Shown piece by piece: positions 16,977-28,471 of a DNA stretch of 64,000 nt. Within the stretch, counting starts at the first letter, position 1, and every line of letters begins with the position of its first letter. The notes beneath the pieces were generated by a model. The model was not told where the DNA came from, made no database searches, and saw only the letters and a list, made by a program, of their open reading frames with translations. Position numbers and translations under genes: made by a program. The stretch is from JAXDMK01 sp963765955 (GTDB lineage: Bacteria; Actinomycetota; Acidimicrobiia; Acidimicrobiales; AC-14), in contig CAVXYA010000004.1 in NCBI GenBank assembly GCA_963765955.1, forward strand, positions 124,001 through 188,000. Reading direction: 5' to 3'.

Positions 16977-18436
16977 GCGAAGATGAACTGGTGACACCCG
17001 AAGGCGCTATGGCGCCCGAAAACGTCACCAGTTCGCCTGAGGTGCCGTACCGGTTCGAGCGGACCGCCACCGCGGCCGGCCTCCAGGAGCGGTGGGACGA
17101 CCTCGAGCCGGGCATCGAGACGGGCGAGGTGGAGTCGGTGGCGGGGCGGCTCATGCTGCGCCGCGACCAGGGCAAGGTCGCCTTCGGCACCCTGGCCGAC
17201 TCGAGTGGCCGCATCCAGCTCTTCGCCCGCACCGACGTCACCCCCCGGTTCGACGAGTTCGCCGCCCTCTCCCTGGGCGACTGGGTGGGCGTCACCGGCG
17301 AGGTCATGACCACCCGGCGGGGCGAGCTGTCGGTGCGGGTCGACGACTGGACCCTGCTGGCCGAGTCCCGCCGGCCCTTCCCCGACAAGTGGCACGGCCT
17401 GTCCGATCCCGACACCCGCTACCGCCAGCGCTACGTCGACCTGTTCGTCACCGAGGAGGCACGGGCCACCTTCCTCCTCCGCAGCCGGGTGATCAGCCTG
17501 CTCCGGCGGCGGCTGGAGGACCGGGGCTTCGTGGAGGTGGAGACGCCGATCTTCCACCCCATCCCCGGCGGCGCCCTGGCCAAGCCGTTCGTCACCCACC
17601 ACAACGCCCTCGACGCCGACCTCTACCTGCGGGTCGCCCCCGAGCTCTACCTCAAGCGGCTGGTGGTGGGCGGGTTCGAGAAGGTCTTCGAGATCGGGCG
17701 GGTGTTCCGCAACGAGGGCATCTCGCCCCGCCACAACCCCGAGTTCACCATGCTCGAGCTCTACCAGGCCTATGCCGACTACACCGACCTCATGACCCTC
17801 ACCGAGGAGCTGGTGGCCGAGGTGGCGGTGCTGGTGGCGGGCGGTCTGCGGCTCACCTACGGCGGGCGCGACCTCGACCTGACCCCACCCTGGCGGCGGG
17901 CCACGCTCACCGACCTGGTGGAGGAGCACGCGGGGGTCCACGTCGACGTCCACCTGCCCCTCGACGACCTGCGGGCCGTGGCCCGGTCGGTCGGCGTCGA
18001 GCCCAACGAGTCGTGGGGGCCGGGCAAGATCGTCCTCGAGGTCTACGAGAAGACCACCGAGGCCAAGCTGTGGGGGCCGGTGTTCGTCCTCGACTACCCG
18101 GCCGAGGTGTCGCCCCTGGCCCGCCGCCACCGCCACGACCCCGACCTCACCGAGCGCTTCGAGGCCATCGTCGCCGGGCGGGAGCTGGCCAACGCCTTCA
18201 CCGAGCTGGTCGACCCCGACGACCAGCGGGCCCGCTTCGAGGCCCAGGCCGCGGCCCGGGCGGGGGGCGACGACGAGGCCATGGCCGTCGACGACGACTA
18301 CCTGCGAGCCCTCGAATACGGCCTGCCCCCCACCGCCGGCCTGGGTGTCGGCATCGACCGCCTGGTCATGCTCCTGGCCGACGCGTCCAACATCCGCGAC
18401 GTCATCCTCTTCCCCACCCTCCGGCCCGAGGCCTGA
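16973..18436 (+). CDS. lysS: Lysyl-tRNA synthetase, class II
   Basis: Charges tRNA(Lys). 487 residues: an OB-fold anticodon-binding domain (about 45-140), then the class II catalytic core with RVAPELYLKRLVVGGFEKVF, motif 2 FRNEGISPRHNPEFTMLE and motif 3 GLGVGIDRLVMLLADA. The GTG start 16973 overlaps the coaX stop. ATG 17009 is an alternative and lies inside a palindromic repeat (16985-17034), so the first dozen residues of the longer form are repeat-derived and not family-conserved. Confidence 0.93.
   Translation: MSEDELVTPEGAMAPENVTSSPEVPYRFERTATAAGLQERWDDLEPGIETGEVESVAGRLMLRRDQGKVAFGTLADSSGRIQLFARTDVTPRFDEFAALSLGDWVGVTGEVMTTRRGELSVRVDDWTLLAESRRPFPDKWHGLSDPDTRYRQRYVDLFVTEEARATFLLRSRVISLLRRRLEDRGFVEVETPIFHPIPGGALAKPFVTHHNALDADLYLRVAPELYLKRLVVGGFEKVFEIGRVFRNEGISPRHNPEFTMLELYQAYADYTDLMTLTEELVAEVAVLVAGGLRLTYGGRDLDLTPPWRRATLTDLVEEHAGVHVDVHLPLDDLRAVARSVGVEPNESWGPGKIVLEVYEKTTEAKLWGPVFVLDYPAEVSPLARRHRHDPDLTERFEAIVAGRELANAFTELVDPDDQRARFEAQAAARAGGDDEAMAVDDDYLRALEYGLPPTAGLGVGIDRLVMLLADASNIRDVILFPTLRPEA
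16985..17034. repeat. 50-base palindromic element, copy 1 (GAACTGGTGAC family)
   Basis: Perfect 11-base inverted arms GAACTGGTGAC (16985-16995) and GTCACCAGTTC (17024-17034) around a nested GGCGC/GCGCC core. A second element of exactly the same length and plan is at 31569-31618. This copy covers the coaX-lysS junction and is translated in the long form of LysS. It could fold into a hairpin over the lysS start region. Confidence 0.8.
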
Positions 18437-18438
18437 CT

Positions 18439-18987
18439 TCAGCCGAAGACGGCCTCGACCGGGAGCTCGAAACCCGGGAGCAACGGCGACGCCAGCATCT
18501 CGCCGGGGCCGAGCTCGCCGTCGTCGTCGAAGCGGTCACTTTCGGGCCCGCTCCGGCGGAAGACGAGCACCGTCGCCACCGGGGTGTCGACCAGCCACAG
18601 CTCCCGCACGCCGACCGCCTCGTACACCTGCTTCTTGCGGCCCACGTCGAAGCGCCACGTGCCGGGGGAGCGCACCTCGACCACCAAGGCGGGCGGGAGG
18701 TCGTGGCGGGGGGCGACCTCGTCGAGGCTGCGGTCGGCGGGCACCCACCAAACGTCGGGCTTGTAGACCTGGCCGGGAGCAACGGTCCAGTTGCCGCCGT
18801 AGCCGACCTCACCCCGGGCCGACCCCTGTGTGGACCAGATCTCGATCGCGAGCAGGATCCGCTTGCAGATCCGTTGGTGCTGAAGGGTCGGGTCGTTCAC
18901 GATGACCTCGCCGTCGACGAGCTGCGCGCCAGGCGGCCACTCGCCGCCAAGGAACTCCTCGATGCTCAGGCGGGTCCGGAGGGCCAC
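18439..18987 (-). CDS. Uma2-family (DUF820) restriction-endonuclease-fold protein, copy 1
   Basis: 182 residues. Sequence of the Uma2/DUF820 PD-(D/E)XK-like family: LIEGEVIV-type stretch (QLVDGEVIVNDP), YKPDVWWVP (metal-binding Asp) and LVVEVRSPGTWRFDVGRKKQVYEAVGVRELWLVD (shown cut: EVRSP then a Lys, the catalytic E-x-K region). Function of the family is not settled; the members are often multicopy. A close homologue lies on the same strand at 24114-24673, so the pair brackets the formate dehydrogenase operon. Convergent with lysS. Confidence 0.85.
   Translation of the reverse strand: MALRTRLSIEEFLGGEWPPGAQLVDGEVIVNDPTLQHQRICKRILLAIEIWSTQGSARGEVGYGGNWTVAPGQVYKPDVWWVPADRSLDEVAPRHDLPPALVVEVRSPGTWRFDVGRKKQVYEAVGVRELWLVDTPVATVLVFRRSGPESDRFDDDGELGPGEMLASPLLPGFELPVEAVFG
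18891..18980. repeat. 90-base direct repeat, copy 1 (within Uma2 genes)
   Basis: This 90-base block and 24571-24660 differ at four positions by eye. They are the 5' portions of the two Uma2-like genes and lie in the same orientation about 5.7 kb apart with the fdh operon between them. The rest of the two genes is less similar, so the block looks recently duplicated or homogenised by gene conversion. Confidence 0.8.
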
Positions 18988-19074
18988 AAAGCAAGGCTAT
19001 CGGGAGGGTCGGACAGCGGACCGGGCGCCGGACGAGGTGTCGCCGGTCGGGCCGGATGGGCAGACTGGGCGACA

Positions 19075-22000
19075 GTGTCGGACCTTCGGCGCCTGCTCGG
19101 GAAGTGGCCCGTCGTGCGCCAAGTGCGGGACGGCGACCCCCTCGGCCTCGGCCCGGCCGTCCGCTCCGAGCGCTCCGACGACGTCCACCCCCGAACCGAG
19201 GACGCCGACCGGGTCGTGCAATCCGTCTGTCCCTACTGCGCCGTCGGCTGCGGGCAGCGGGTGTTCGTGCAGGACGGGAAAATCACCCAGATCGAGGGCG
19301 ACCCCGACAGCCCCATCTCGCGGGGCCGGCTGTGCCCCAAGGGGTCGGCCACCAAGAGCCTGGTGACCGGGCCGGGCCGGATCACCACCGTGAGGTACCG
19401 GCCGCCCCACGGCGCCGCCTGGGAGGACCTCCCCCTCGACCGGGCCATGGACATGATCGCCGACCGGGTCATCGCCACCCGGGCCGCCACCTGGCAGGAC
19501 ACCGACGATGCCGGCCGGCCGGTGCGCCGCACCATGGGCATCGGCAGCCTGGGCGGGGCCACCCTCGACAACGAGGAGAACTACCTCATCAAGAAGCTGG
19601 CCACCGCCCTGGGCGCGGTCCAGATCGAGAACCAGGCCCGCATATGACACTCCTCCACCGTCCCCGGTCTGGGGACATCCTTCGGTAGGGGCGGCGCCAC
19701 CACCTTCCAGCAGGACCTGCAGAACTCGGACTGCATCCTGATCATGGGCTCGAACATGGCCGAGTGCCATCCGGTCGGGTTCCAGTGGGTGATGGAGGCC
19801 AAGCGGCGGGGGGCGACGATGATCCACGTCGATCCCCGGTTCAGCCGCACCAGCGCCCTGGCCGACGTCTTCGTCCCCATCCGGGCGGGGAGCGACATCG
19901 CCTTTCTCGGGGCCCTCGTGAACCACATCCTGGAGAACGGCCGGGAGTTCCGGGACTACGTGGTGGCCTACACCAACGCCTCGGCCATCCTCTCGGAGGA
20001 CTTCCGGGACACGGAGGACCTCGACGGCCTCTTCTCCGGCTGGGACCCCGACACCCGGTCGTACGACACCACGTCGTGGCAGTACGCGGGCGGGGCGCCA
20101 GTCGGCGAGGTCGGCGAACTCGAGCGCGACGCCTCCCAGGGCCAGGAACACGGCGCCGCTGGCGCGCCCGCCGGAGGCCGGCCGCCCCAGACCGATCCCA
20201 CCCTCGAGCACCCCCGCTGCGTGTTCCAGGTGCTCAAGCGCCACTTCCGCCGCTACACGCCCGAGCTGGTGGAGGAGGTGTGCGGCGTCCCCCGGGACCA
20301 GTTCCTCGAGGTGGCCGAGGCCCTGTGCCGCAACTCGGGCCCCGAGCGGACGTCGGCCCTCTGCTATGCGGTGGGCTGGACGCAGCACACGGTCGGCGTC
20401 CAGTACATCCGCACCGCAGCCATCATCCAGCTCCTGCTGGGCAACATCGGCCGGCCCGGCGGGGGGATCCTGGCCCTGCGGGGCCACGCCAGCATCCAGG
20501 GTTCCACCGACATCCCCACCCTCTACGACCTCCTCCCCGGCTATCTGGCCATGCCCCACGCCGAGCTCCATCCCGACCTGGCCTCCTACCTCGCCGCCCG
20601 GCGCAAGGCGGCCGGGGCATGGGCCCACGTCGACGCCTACCTGGTCAGCCTGCTCAAGGCATGGTGGGGCGACCACGCCACCGCCGGCAACGACTTCTGC
20701 TTCGACCACCTGCCCCGCATCACCGGTGACCACTCCGCCTTCCAGCACATGCTGGGGATGCTCGACGGCACGGTGAAGGGCTACTTCCTGTTCGGCGAGA
20801 ACCCGGCCGTGGGCTCGCCCAACAGCCGGCTGCACCGCCTGGGGCTGGCCCGGCTGGAGTGGCTGGTGGTCCGCGACCTGGTGGAGATCGAGAGCGCCAC
20901 CTTCTGGCTGGACGGTCCCGAGATCGAGACCGGCGAGACTGGCCACCGCCGACATCGGCACCGAGGTGTTCCTCCTGCCGGCGGCGTCCCACACCGAGAA
21001 GGACGGGACGCTCACCAACACCCAGCGCCTGGTCCAGTGGCACCACAAGGCGGTGGAGCCGGACGGGCGACTGCCGGTCCGACCTGTGGTTCACCTACCA
21101 CCTGGGCCGGATCATCCGGTCGAAGCTGGAGGCGGCGGGTGCGGACGAGGCGGCTCGCGACCGTCCGCTGCGGCAGCTGACCTGGGACTATCCGGTCGAG
21201 GGCCCGCTGGGTGAGCCGAGCGCGGCGGCCGTGCTGCAGGAGATCAACGGGTTCGGTGCGGACGGGTCGCCGCTGTCGTCGTTCGCCGAGCTGGCCGCCG
21301 ACGGGACGACCAGCTGCGGGTGCTGGATCTACTGCGGGTGCTTCGCCGGCGGGGTGAACCAGACGGCCCGGCGCCGGCCGGGGTCGGAGCAGGACTGGGT
21401 GGCGGCCGAGTGGGCCTGGGCCTGGCCCGCCAACCGGCGCCTGCTCTACAACCGGGCGTCGGCCGACCCGTCGGGCCGACCGTGGTCGGAGCGCAAGCGG
21501 TACCTGTGGTGGGACGAAGCGGCCGGGCGGTGGGACCGGTCCCGACGTTCCCGACTTCCCGCCCACCAAGCCCCCCGACGCCCCGGCCACCGCCACCGAC
21601 GGCCTCTCCGGCACCGACCCCTTCATCGTCCAAGGCGACGGGCTGGGCTGGCTGTTCGCCCCGTCGGGCCTGGTCGACGGGCCCCTGCCGACGCATTACG
21701 AGCCCCACGAGTCGCCGGTGGCCAACCCGCTGTACGGCCAGCAGTCGAATCCCGTGCGCAAGCAGATCGCCCGCCGGGGGAACCGGTACAACCCCACCGC
21801 CGGGCGGCCCGGGGCCGACGTCTTCCCCTACGTCATCACCACCTACCGCCTCACCGAGCACCACACCGCGGGCGGGATGAGCCGGTTCCTGGCCTACCTG
21901 TCCGAGCTCCAGCCGGCGCCCATCTGCGAGGTGGGACCGGAGCTGGCCGCCGAGCGGGGGCTCGTCCACGGCGACTGGGCCACGGTGGTCACCGCCCGCA

Positions 22001-22308
22001 GCGCCATCGAGGCCCGGGTGCTGGTCACCGACCGGATGCCCGCCCTGCGGGTCGGCGGCCGCCGCATCCACCAGGTCGGCCTCCCCTACCACTGGGGCCA
22101 GAAGGGGCTGGTGACGGGCGACTCGGCCAACGACCTCCTGGGACTGGCCCTCGACCCCAACGTGGTGATCCAGGAGTCCAAGGCGGGCACGTGCGACGTC
22201 CGCCCCGGGCGCCGGCCCCGAGGCCCGGCCCTGCCCCGGCTAGTGGCCGACTACCGGCGGCGGGCCGGCCTCCAAACCGATGATGGGGAGGCTGACGATG
22301 CCGGCTGA
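19075..22308 (+). CDS. fdhA: Formate dehydrogenase catalytic subunit, selenocysteine-containing (three frameshifts)
   Basis: Molybdopterin enzyme oxidising formate to CO2. From GTG 19075 a [4Fe-4S] motif CPYCAVGC...C lies at about residues 52-86. The in-frame TGA at 19645-19647 (residue 191) falls in ENQARI-U-HSSTVPGL, where formate dehydrogenases carry the molybdenum-ligating selenocysteine; the same frame continues SFGRGGATT and MGSNMAECHPVGFQWVMEAK. Single-base insertions near 20938, 21065-21067 and 21532-21534 break the later frame; removing them gives 1076 residues with the C-terminal molybdopterin domain (ADVFPYVITTYRLTEHHTAG). No Tat signal is evident. It ends overlapping fdhB. Confidence 0.93.
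19645..19676 (+). promoter_or_regulatory. Selenocysteine UGA codon with bacterial SECIS-like hairpin
   Basis: After the TGA (19645-19647) come 12 bases and then a perfect hairpin: GTCCCC (19660-19665), loop GGTCT (19666-19670), GGGGAC (19671-19676). In E. coli fdhF the SelB-binding SECIS has its apical hairpin at nearly the same distance and a loop containing GGUCU. Spacing, stem and loop all match. The coding sequence on both sides is conserved, so readthrough as selenocysteine is the natural reading. Confidence 0.88.
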
Positions 22309-23089
22309 CCAGCCGCGGGTGGGGTTCTTCACCGACACCTCGGTCTGCATCGGCTGCAAGGCGTGCGAGGTGGCGTGCAAGGAGTGGAACGGTGTCCCAG
22401 ACGACGGGTTCGACTTCCTCGCCCAGTCCTACGACAACACCGGCGAGCTGGGGGCGGACACCTGGCGCCACGTGGCCTTCATCGAGCAGCGGCGCCCGGC
22501 GGAGGCGGCGGAGAGCCAGGACGGCGGCTTCCGGTGGCTGATGAGCTCCGACGTCTGCAAGCACTGCACGTCGGCCGCCTGCCTCGACGTGTGCCCGACG
22601 GGCTCGCTCATGCGCACCGAGTTCGGCACCGTGGTCGTCCAGTCCGACATCTGCAACGGGTGCGGGTACTGCATCCCCGCCTGCCCGTTCGGGGTGATCG
22701 ACCAGCGCCGGGGCGACGGGAGGGCGTGGAAGTGCACCATGTGCTACGACCGGCTGCGGGGCGGCCTGGAGCCGGCCTGCGCCACCGCCTGCCCCACCCA
22801 GTCGATCCAGTTCGGTCCCCTGGACGAGCTGCGGGCCCGGGCCGGCGAGCGGGTGGGCACGCTGCAGGCGGCCGGGGTGGCCGAGGCCCGCCTGTACGGG
22901 GCCGACCCCGACGACGGGGTCGGCGGGATGGCCGCCTTCTTCCTCCTCCTCGACGATCCCGAGGTCTACGGCCTGCCACCCGACCCGATGGTCACCACCC
23001 GCGACCTGCCCTCGATGTGGCGATCGGCGGCCGCGGCCGCGGCCACCCTGGCCGTCGGCGTGGTCGCCGCCTTCGCCCGCCGCCGATGA
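22298..23089 (+). CDS. fdhB: Formate dehydrogenase iron-sulfur subunit
   Basis: Electron-transfer subunit of the formate dehydrogenase. 263 residues from ATG 22298, with GGGGAGG upstream. Four ferredoxin-type cysteine clusters: CIGCKACEVACKEW, CKHCTSAACLDVCPTG, CNGCGYCIPACPFG and CTMCYDRL...CATACPT. A C-terminal hydrophobic stretch (SAAAAAATLAVGVVAAF) followed by RRR would anchor it in the membrane, as in FdnH. Start overlaps the end of fdhA; ATGA overlap with the following gene. Confidence 0.94.
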   Translation: MPADQPRVGFFTDTSVCIGCKACEVACKEWNGVPDDGFDFLAQSYDNTGELGADTWRHVAFIEQRRPAEAAESQDGGFRWLMSSDVCKHCTSAACLDVCPTGSLMRTEFGTVVVQSDICNGCGYCIPACPFGVIDQRRGDGRAWKCTMCYDRLRGGLEPACATACPTQSIQFGPLDELRARAGERVGTLQAAGVAEARLYGADPDDGVGGMAAFFLLLDDPEVYGLPPDPMVTTRDLPSMWRSAAAAAATLAVGVVAAFARRR

Positions 23090-23181
23090 CCGCGACGGCC
23101 GAGTGTGCAAAAACCATGGATATGGCTTGGTTCTTGCACACTCGATCCGGTCCTCGGGCGCCGATGACCGCGCCGGCCGAG
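23081..23181. repeat. Palindromic insert flanked by 23-base direct repeats at the nrfD start
   Basis: A hairpin with arms GAGTGTGCAA (23101-23110) and TTGCACACTC (23134-23143) lies between two copies of a 23-base sequence (23081-23103 and 23159-23181) that differ at one base. Each copy contains an ATG in the same frame, followed by ACCGCG and then CGGCCGAG after one variable base. So the gene start has been duplicated around the palindrome. Confidence 0.75.
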
Positions 23182-24045
23182 GTCCGCTCCTACTACGGGC
23201 GGTCGGTGCTCAAGCGGCCGGTGTGGAAGTGGTACGTGCCCGCCTACTTCTTCACCGGCGGGGTGGCGGCGGGGTCGGCCCTGCTCGCCGCCGGCGGGCG
23301 GGTGACGGGCGACGACCGCCTGGCCCGCCGGTGCCTGCTGGCGTCCTCGGGGGCGGTGGCGGTGAGCGGCGTCTTCCTCATCGCCGACCTCGGACGTCCC
23401 GCCCGCTTCCTCAACATGCTGCGCGTAGCCAAAGTGACGTCCCCGATGAGCGTCGGGACGTGGCTGCTCTCGGCCTTCGGCACGGCGGTGGCGGCGGCCA
23501 CGGCCAGCGAGGTCACCGGCATCGGCCGCCGGACGGGACGGGTGGCGGAGGCGGTGGCCGCGGCCCTGGCCCCGGCCATGGCGACCTACACCGCCGTGCT
23601 GGTGTCCGACACGGCCGTTCCCGCCTGGCACGACGCCCGCCACGAGCTCCCGTTCGTGTTCGCCGGAGGGGCGGCGGCCAGCTCCGGCGCGCTGGCCGTG
23701 CTCCTCGTCCCCGAACGCCCCGCCGCCCGCCGCCTGGCCGTCGGTGGAGCCGCGCTCGAGCTGGTGGCGGCCGAGGTCCTCGAGCGGCGGCTGGGCGACC
23801 TGGGCGACGCCTACCACCGGGGACGGGCCAAGTGGCTCAAGCGGCTGACGCTGGTCGGCACGGGCGCCGGCGCCGCCCTCCTCGCCACCACCCGACGCCG
23901 TCGCCCGGCCCAGGTGGCCGGTGCCATGCTCCTCATGGCCGGGGCCGCGGCCCAGCGCTTCGCCGTCTTCGAGGCGGGCGTGGAGTCGGCCGTCGACCCT
24001 GCCTTCACGGTCGGACCGCAGCGCCGCCGCCTGAAGGACGCTTGA
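23086..24045 (+). CDS. NrfD/PsrC-family membrane subunit of formate dehydrogenase
   Basis: Integral membrane quinone-reducing partner, replacing the cytochrome b of FdnI. Several hydrophobic helices follow YYGRSVLKRPVWKWYVPAYF, with FTGGVAAGSALLAAGG (the NrfD signature), FLIADLGRPARFLNMLR and PMSVGTWLLSAF. ATG 23086 overlaps the fdhB stop; ATG 23164 is equally possible and omits 26 residues encoded by the palindromic insert. The last 18 residues are repeated after the stop by a tandem duplication. Confidence 0.88.
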   Translation: MTATAECAKTMDMAWFLHTRSGPRAPMTAPAEVRSYYGRSVLKRPVWKWYVPAYFFTGGVAAGSALLAAGGRVTGDDRLARRCLLASSGAVAVSGVFLIADLGRPARFLNMLRVAKVTSPMSVGTWLLSAFGTAVAAATASEVTGIGRRTGRVAEAVAAALAPAMATYTAVLVSDTAVPAWHDARHELPFVFAGGAAASSGALAVLLVPERPAARRLAVGGAALELVAAEVLERRLGDLGDAYHRGRAKWLKRLTLVGTGAGAALLATTRRRRPAQVAGAMLLMAGAAAQRFAVFEAGVESAVDPAFTVGPQRRRLKDA

Positions 24046-24102
24046 TCGTGGAGTCGGCCGTCGACCCTGCCTTCACGGTCGGACCGCAGCGCCGCCGCCT
24101 GA
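23979..24102. repeat. Tandem duplication of the nrfD 3' end
   Basis: A 56-base segment encoding VESAVDPAFTVGPQRRRL and the first bases after it occurs at 23979-24034 and again, identical, at 24047-24102. The period is 68 bases. The first copy ends the gene (KDA then stop); the second is followed by another in-frame-like ending (THS then stop). It looks like a recent slippage or unequal-exchange event. Confidence 0.85.
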
Positions 24103-24113
24103 CGCACTCCTGA

Positions 24114-24673
24114 TCAGTCGCCGAACAGCTCGTCGACCGGCAGCTCGAAGCCCGTCGAGCATGGGCGACCTCAAGGTGGCGCCGGGGCCGAACTCGGCGT
24201 CCTGGTCGAATTGGGGGCTGCTCGGGCGTGCTCCGCCGGAACACGATCACCGTTCTCGCCGGCGTGTCGACGAGCCACAGCTCCGTGACGCCGGCCCGCT
24301 CGTACACATCCCGCTTGCGTCCGACATCGAAGCGCCACGTGCCGGGAGAGCGCACCTCGACAACTAGGGCCGGCGGTACGTCGTCGCGAGCGGCATCCAT
24401 GTCGAGCTCCCGGTCGGGCGGTACCCACCAGGCGTCGGGCTTGAAGACCTGGCCCGGTGCGACCGTCCAGTTGCCGCCGAACCCGACCTCCCCCCGTCCC
24501 GGCTCGGCTCGAATCCACAGTTCGAGACCGACGATGATCCGCTTGCAGATTCGTTGATGCAGCCGCGTCGGGTCGTTCACGATGACCTCGCCGTCGATGA
24601 GCTGCGCGCCAGGCGGCCATTCGCCGCGAAGGAACTCCTCGATGCTCAGCCGGGTCCGGACGGCCATCTCCAA
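24114..24673 (-). CDS. Uma2-family (DUF820) protein, copy 2 (two frameshifts)
   Basis: Homologue of the gene at 18439-18987, about three quarters identical by eye, with the same QLIDGEVIVNDP, FKPDAWWVP and EVRSPGTWRFDVGRK motifs. Its last 60 codons are out of frame: one extra G at 24213-24217 and one extra C at 24151-24153 (plus-strand view). Removing both gives an ending that matches copy 1 (FGPGATLRSPMLDGFELPVD) and a 185-residue protein. Either two sequencing errors or a decaying duplicate. Confidence 0.75.
24571..24660. repeat. 90-base direct repeat, copy 2 (within Uma2 genes)
   Basis: Partner of 18891-18980, same orientation, four differences. Exchange between the two would excise the formate dehydrogenase operon. 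Confidence 0.8.
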
Positions 24674-24707
24674 AGCCTATCGACGGCCTGAGACACCGGC
24701 CGGGGGA

Positions 24708-25745
24708 CTACCGAGGCAGGTTCTCGATGAGGTCGTCGCCCAGCGACCGGAGGGCGGCGGCCACCGGGCCGTGGCCCTCGCCGCCCACCCCGGCGGCGGC
24801 GGCCGCGTCGAACTCGGCCGATGCCTGGGCCGCGTAGCCCCGGGCCACGTCGATGGCGTCGCCCACCGCCCCGTTGGCCTTGACCAGGACCCGGGCCTCG
24901 TCGACCTCGTCCGGCCGCAGCGGGTTTCCGAGGAGCTTGCGCAGGGAGTCCGCCGACGGCGACGCCGATTCGGTCGCCAGGGCCCGGATCACAGGCAGGG
25001 TGTAGACGCCCTCCATCATGTCGTTGCCCGCGGGCTTGCCCAGCTCCTCCTCGGTGGCCACCACGTCGAGGATGTCGTCGACGATCTGGAACACCATCCC
25101 CACCTGCTGGCCGAAGGCGGTGAAGGCGTCGACCCCCTCCCGGGGGAACCCGGCCGTCAGGGCCCCGATGCGGCAGGAGGTGGACATGAGCGACGCCGTC
25201 TTGCCCTCGATCGACAGCAGGTACGACTCCTCGCTGCGGCTGACGTCGAAGGTCTGGGCCAGCTCCCGCACCTGGCCCTCGCACAGCCGGCCGATGGTGG
25301 CGGCCAGCAGCCCGGCCACCTCGGTGCCCAGCGACGCCGCGATCTCCGAGGCCCGGGCCAGCAGGAAATCCCCGGCCAGGATCGCCACCAGGTTGCCCCA
25401 CCGGGCGTTGACGCTCTCCACGTTGCGCCGGGTGCGGGCCTCGTCCATGACGTCGTCGTGGTAGAGCGACCCGAGGTGCACCAGCTCCACCGCCACCCCG
25501 CCCATGATCACGTCGTCGCTGACCGACCCGTCGCACCCGGGCGCGAGCCGGCCCACAGCGACCGCCAGCGCCGGCCGCAACCGCTTGCCACCTGCGGTGA
25601 TGAGGTGGCTGGCGACCTCGGTCAGGAAGGGGTCGCCCGCTTTGACGCTGTCGACCATGGCTTTCTCGATCCGGAGCAGATCCTCGTCCAGGCCGGGTAC
25701 CAGCAGCAGCGGCGCGGGCCTCACCACGGCGCGACGGTACGCCAC
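24708..25745 (-). CDS. Polyprenyl diphosphate synthase (heptaprenyl/octaprenyl type)
   Basis: Chain-elongating trans-prenyltransferase, probably for the menaquinone tail. Both aspartate-rich motifs are present: LGSLYHDDVMDEARTRR and FQIVDDILDVV, with GGKRLRPALAVAVGRL near the N-terminus. The frame is open to 25826, but similarity starts near LLLVPGLDEDLLRIEKAM; GTG 25745 or 25727 are likely starts, giving about 340 residues. Chain length cannot be told by eye. Its promoter region is shared with the divergent clpC. Confidence 0.88.
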   Translation of the reverse strand: MAYRRAVVRPAPLLLVPGLDEDLLRIEKAMVDSVKAGDPFLTEVASHLITAGGKRLRPALAVAVGRLAPGCDGSVSDDVIMGGVAVELVHLGSLYHDDVMDEARTRRNVESVNARWGNLVAILAGDFLLARASEIAASLGTEVAGLLAATIGRLCEGQVRELAQTFDVSRSEESYLLSIEGKTASLMSTSCRIGALTAGFPREGVDAFTAFGQQVGMVFQIVDDILDVVATEEELGKPAGNDMMEGVYTLPVIRALATESASPSADSLRKLLGNPLRPDEVDEARVLVKANGAVGDAIDVARGYAAQASAEFDAAAAAGVGGEGHGPVAAALRSLGDDLIENLPR

Positions 25746-25960
25746 CGCGGGCCCACCATGGGAACTGGAGCCGCCGCCGACGGCCGGGGCGGCGGACGGC
25801 GGGCCCGATCGGGAGGAACACTGCACGATTTTCCGACGTTGGGAAGGGAACAGCAGGGGACGACAGGCATGGGAACACCTGACGTTCCGGTACCGCTTGT
25901 CTGACGCTCGCCTATAGACTTCTCATTCAGGAGCCCGCCGTCCCCGGGAGGGGGTTCACC

Positions 25961-28447
<2,487 letters not shown>

Positions 28448-28471
28448 CTCAACCCGTCCACCAAGTCTGCC

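Noticed and set aside
19645..19647. TGA taken as the normal stop of a 190-residue protein, with a second gene starting at 19744
   Set aside because: The frame is unbroken across the TGA, flanking residues match formate dehydrogenases at the selenocysteine site, and a SECIS hairpin follows.
18439..24673. Composite transposon made by the two Uma2 genes
   Set aside because: No transposase, terminal inverted repeats or target duplications are visible; Uma2 proteins are not known transposases.
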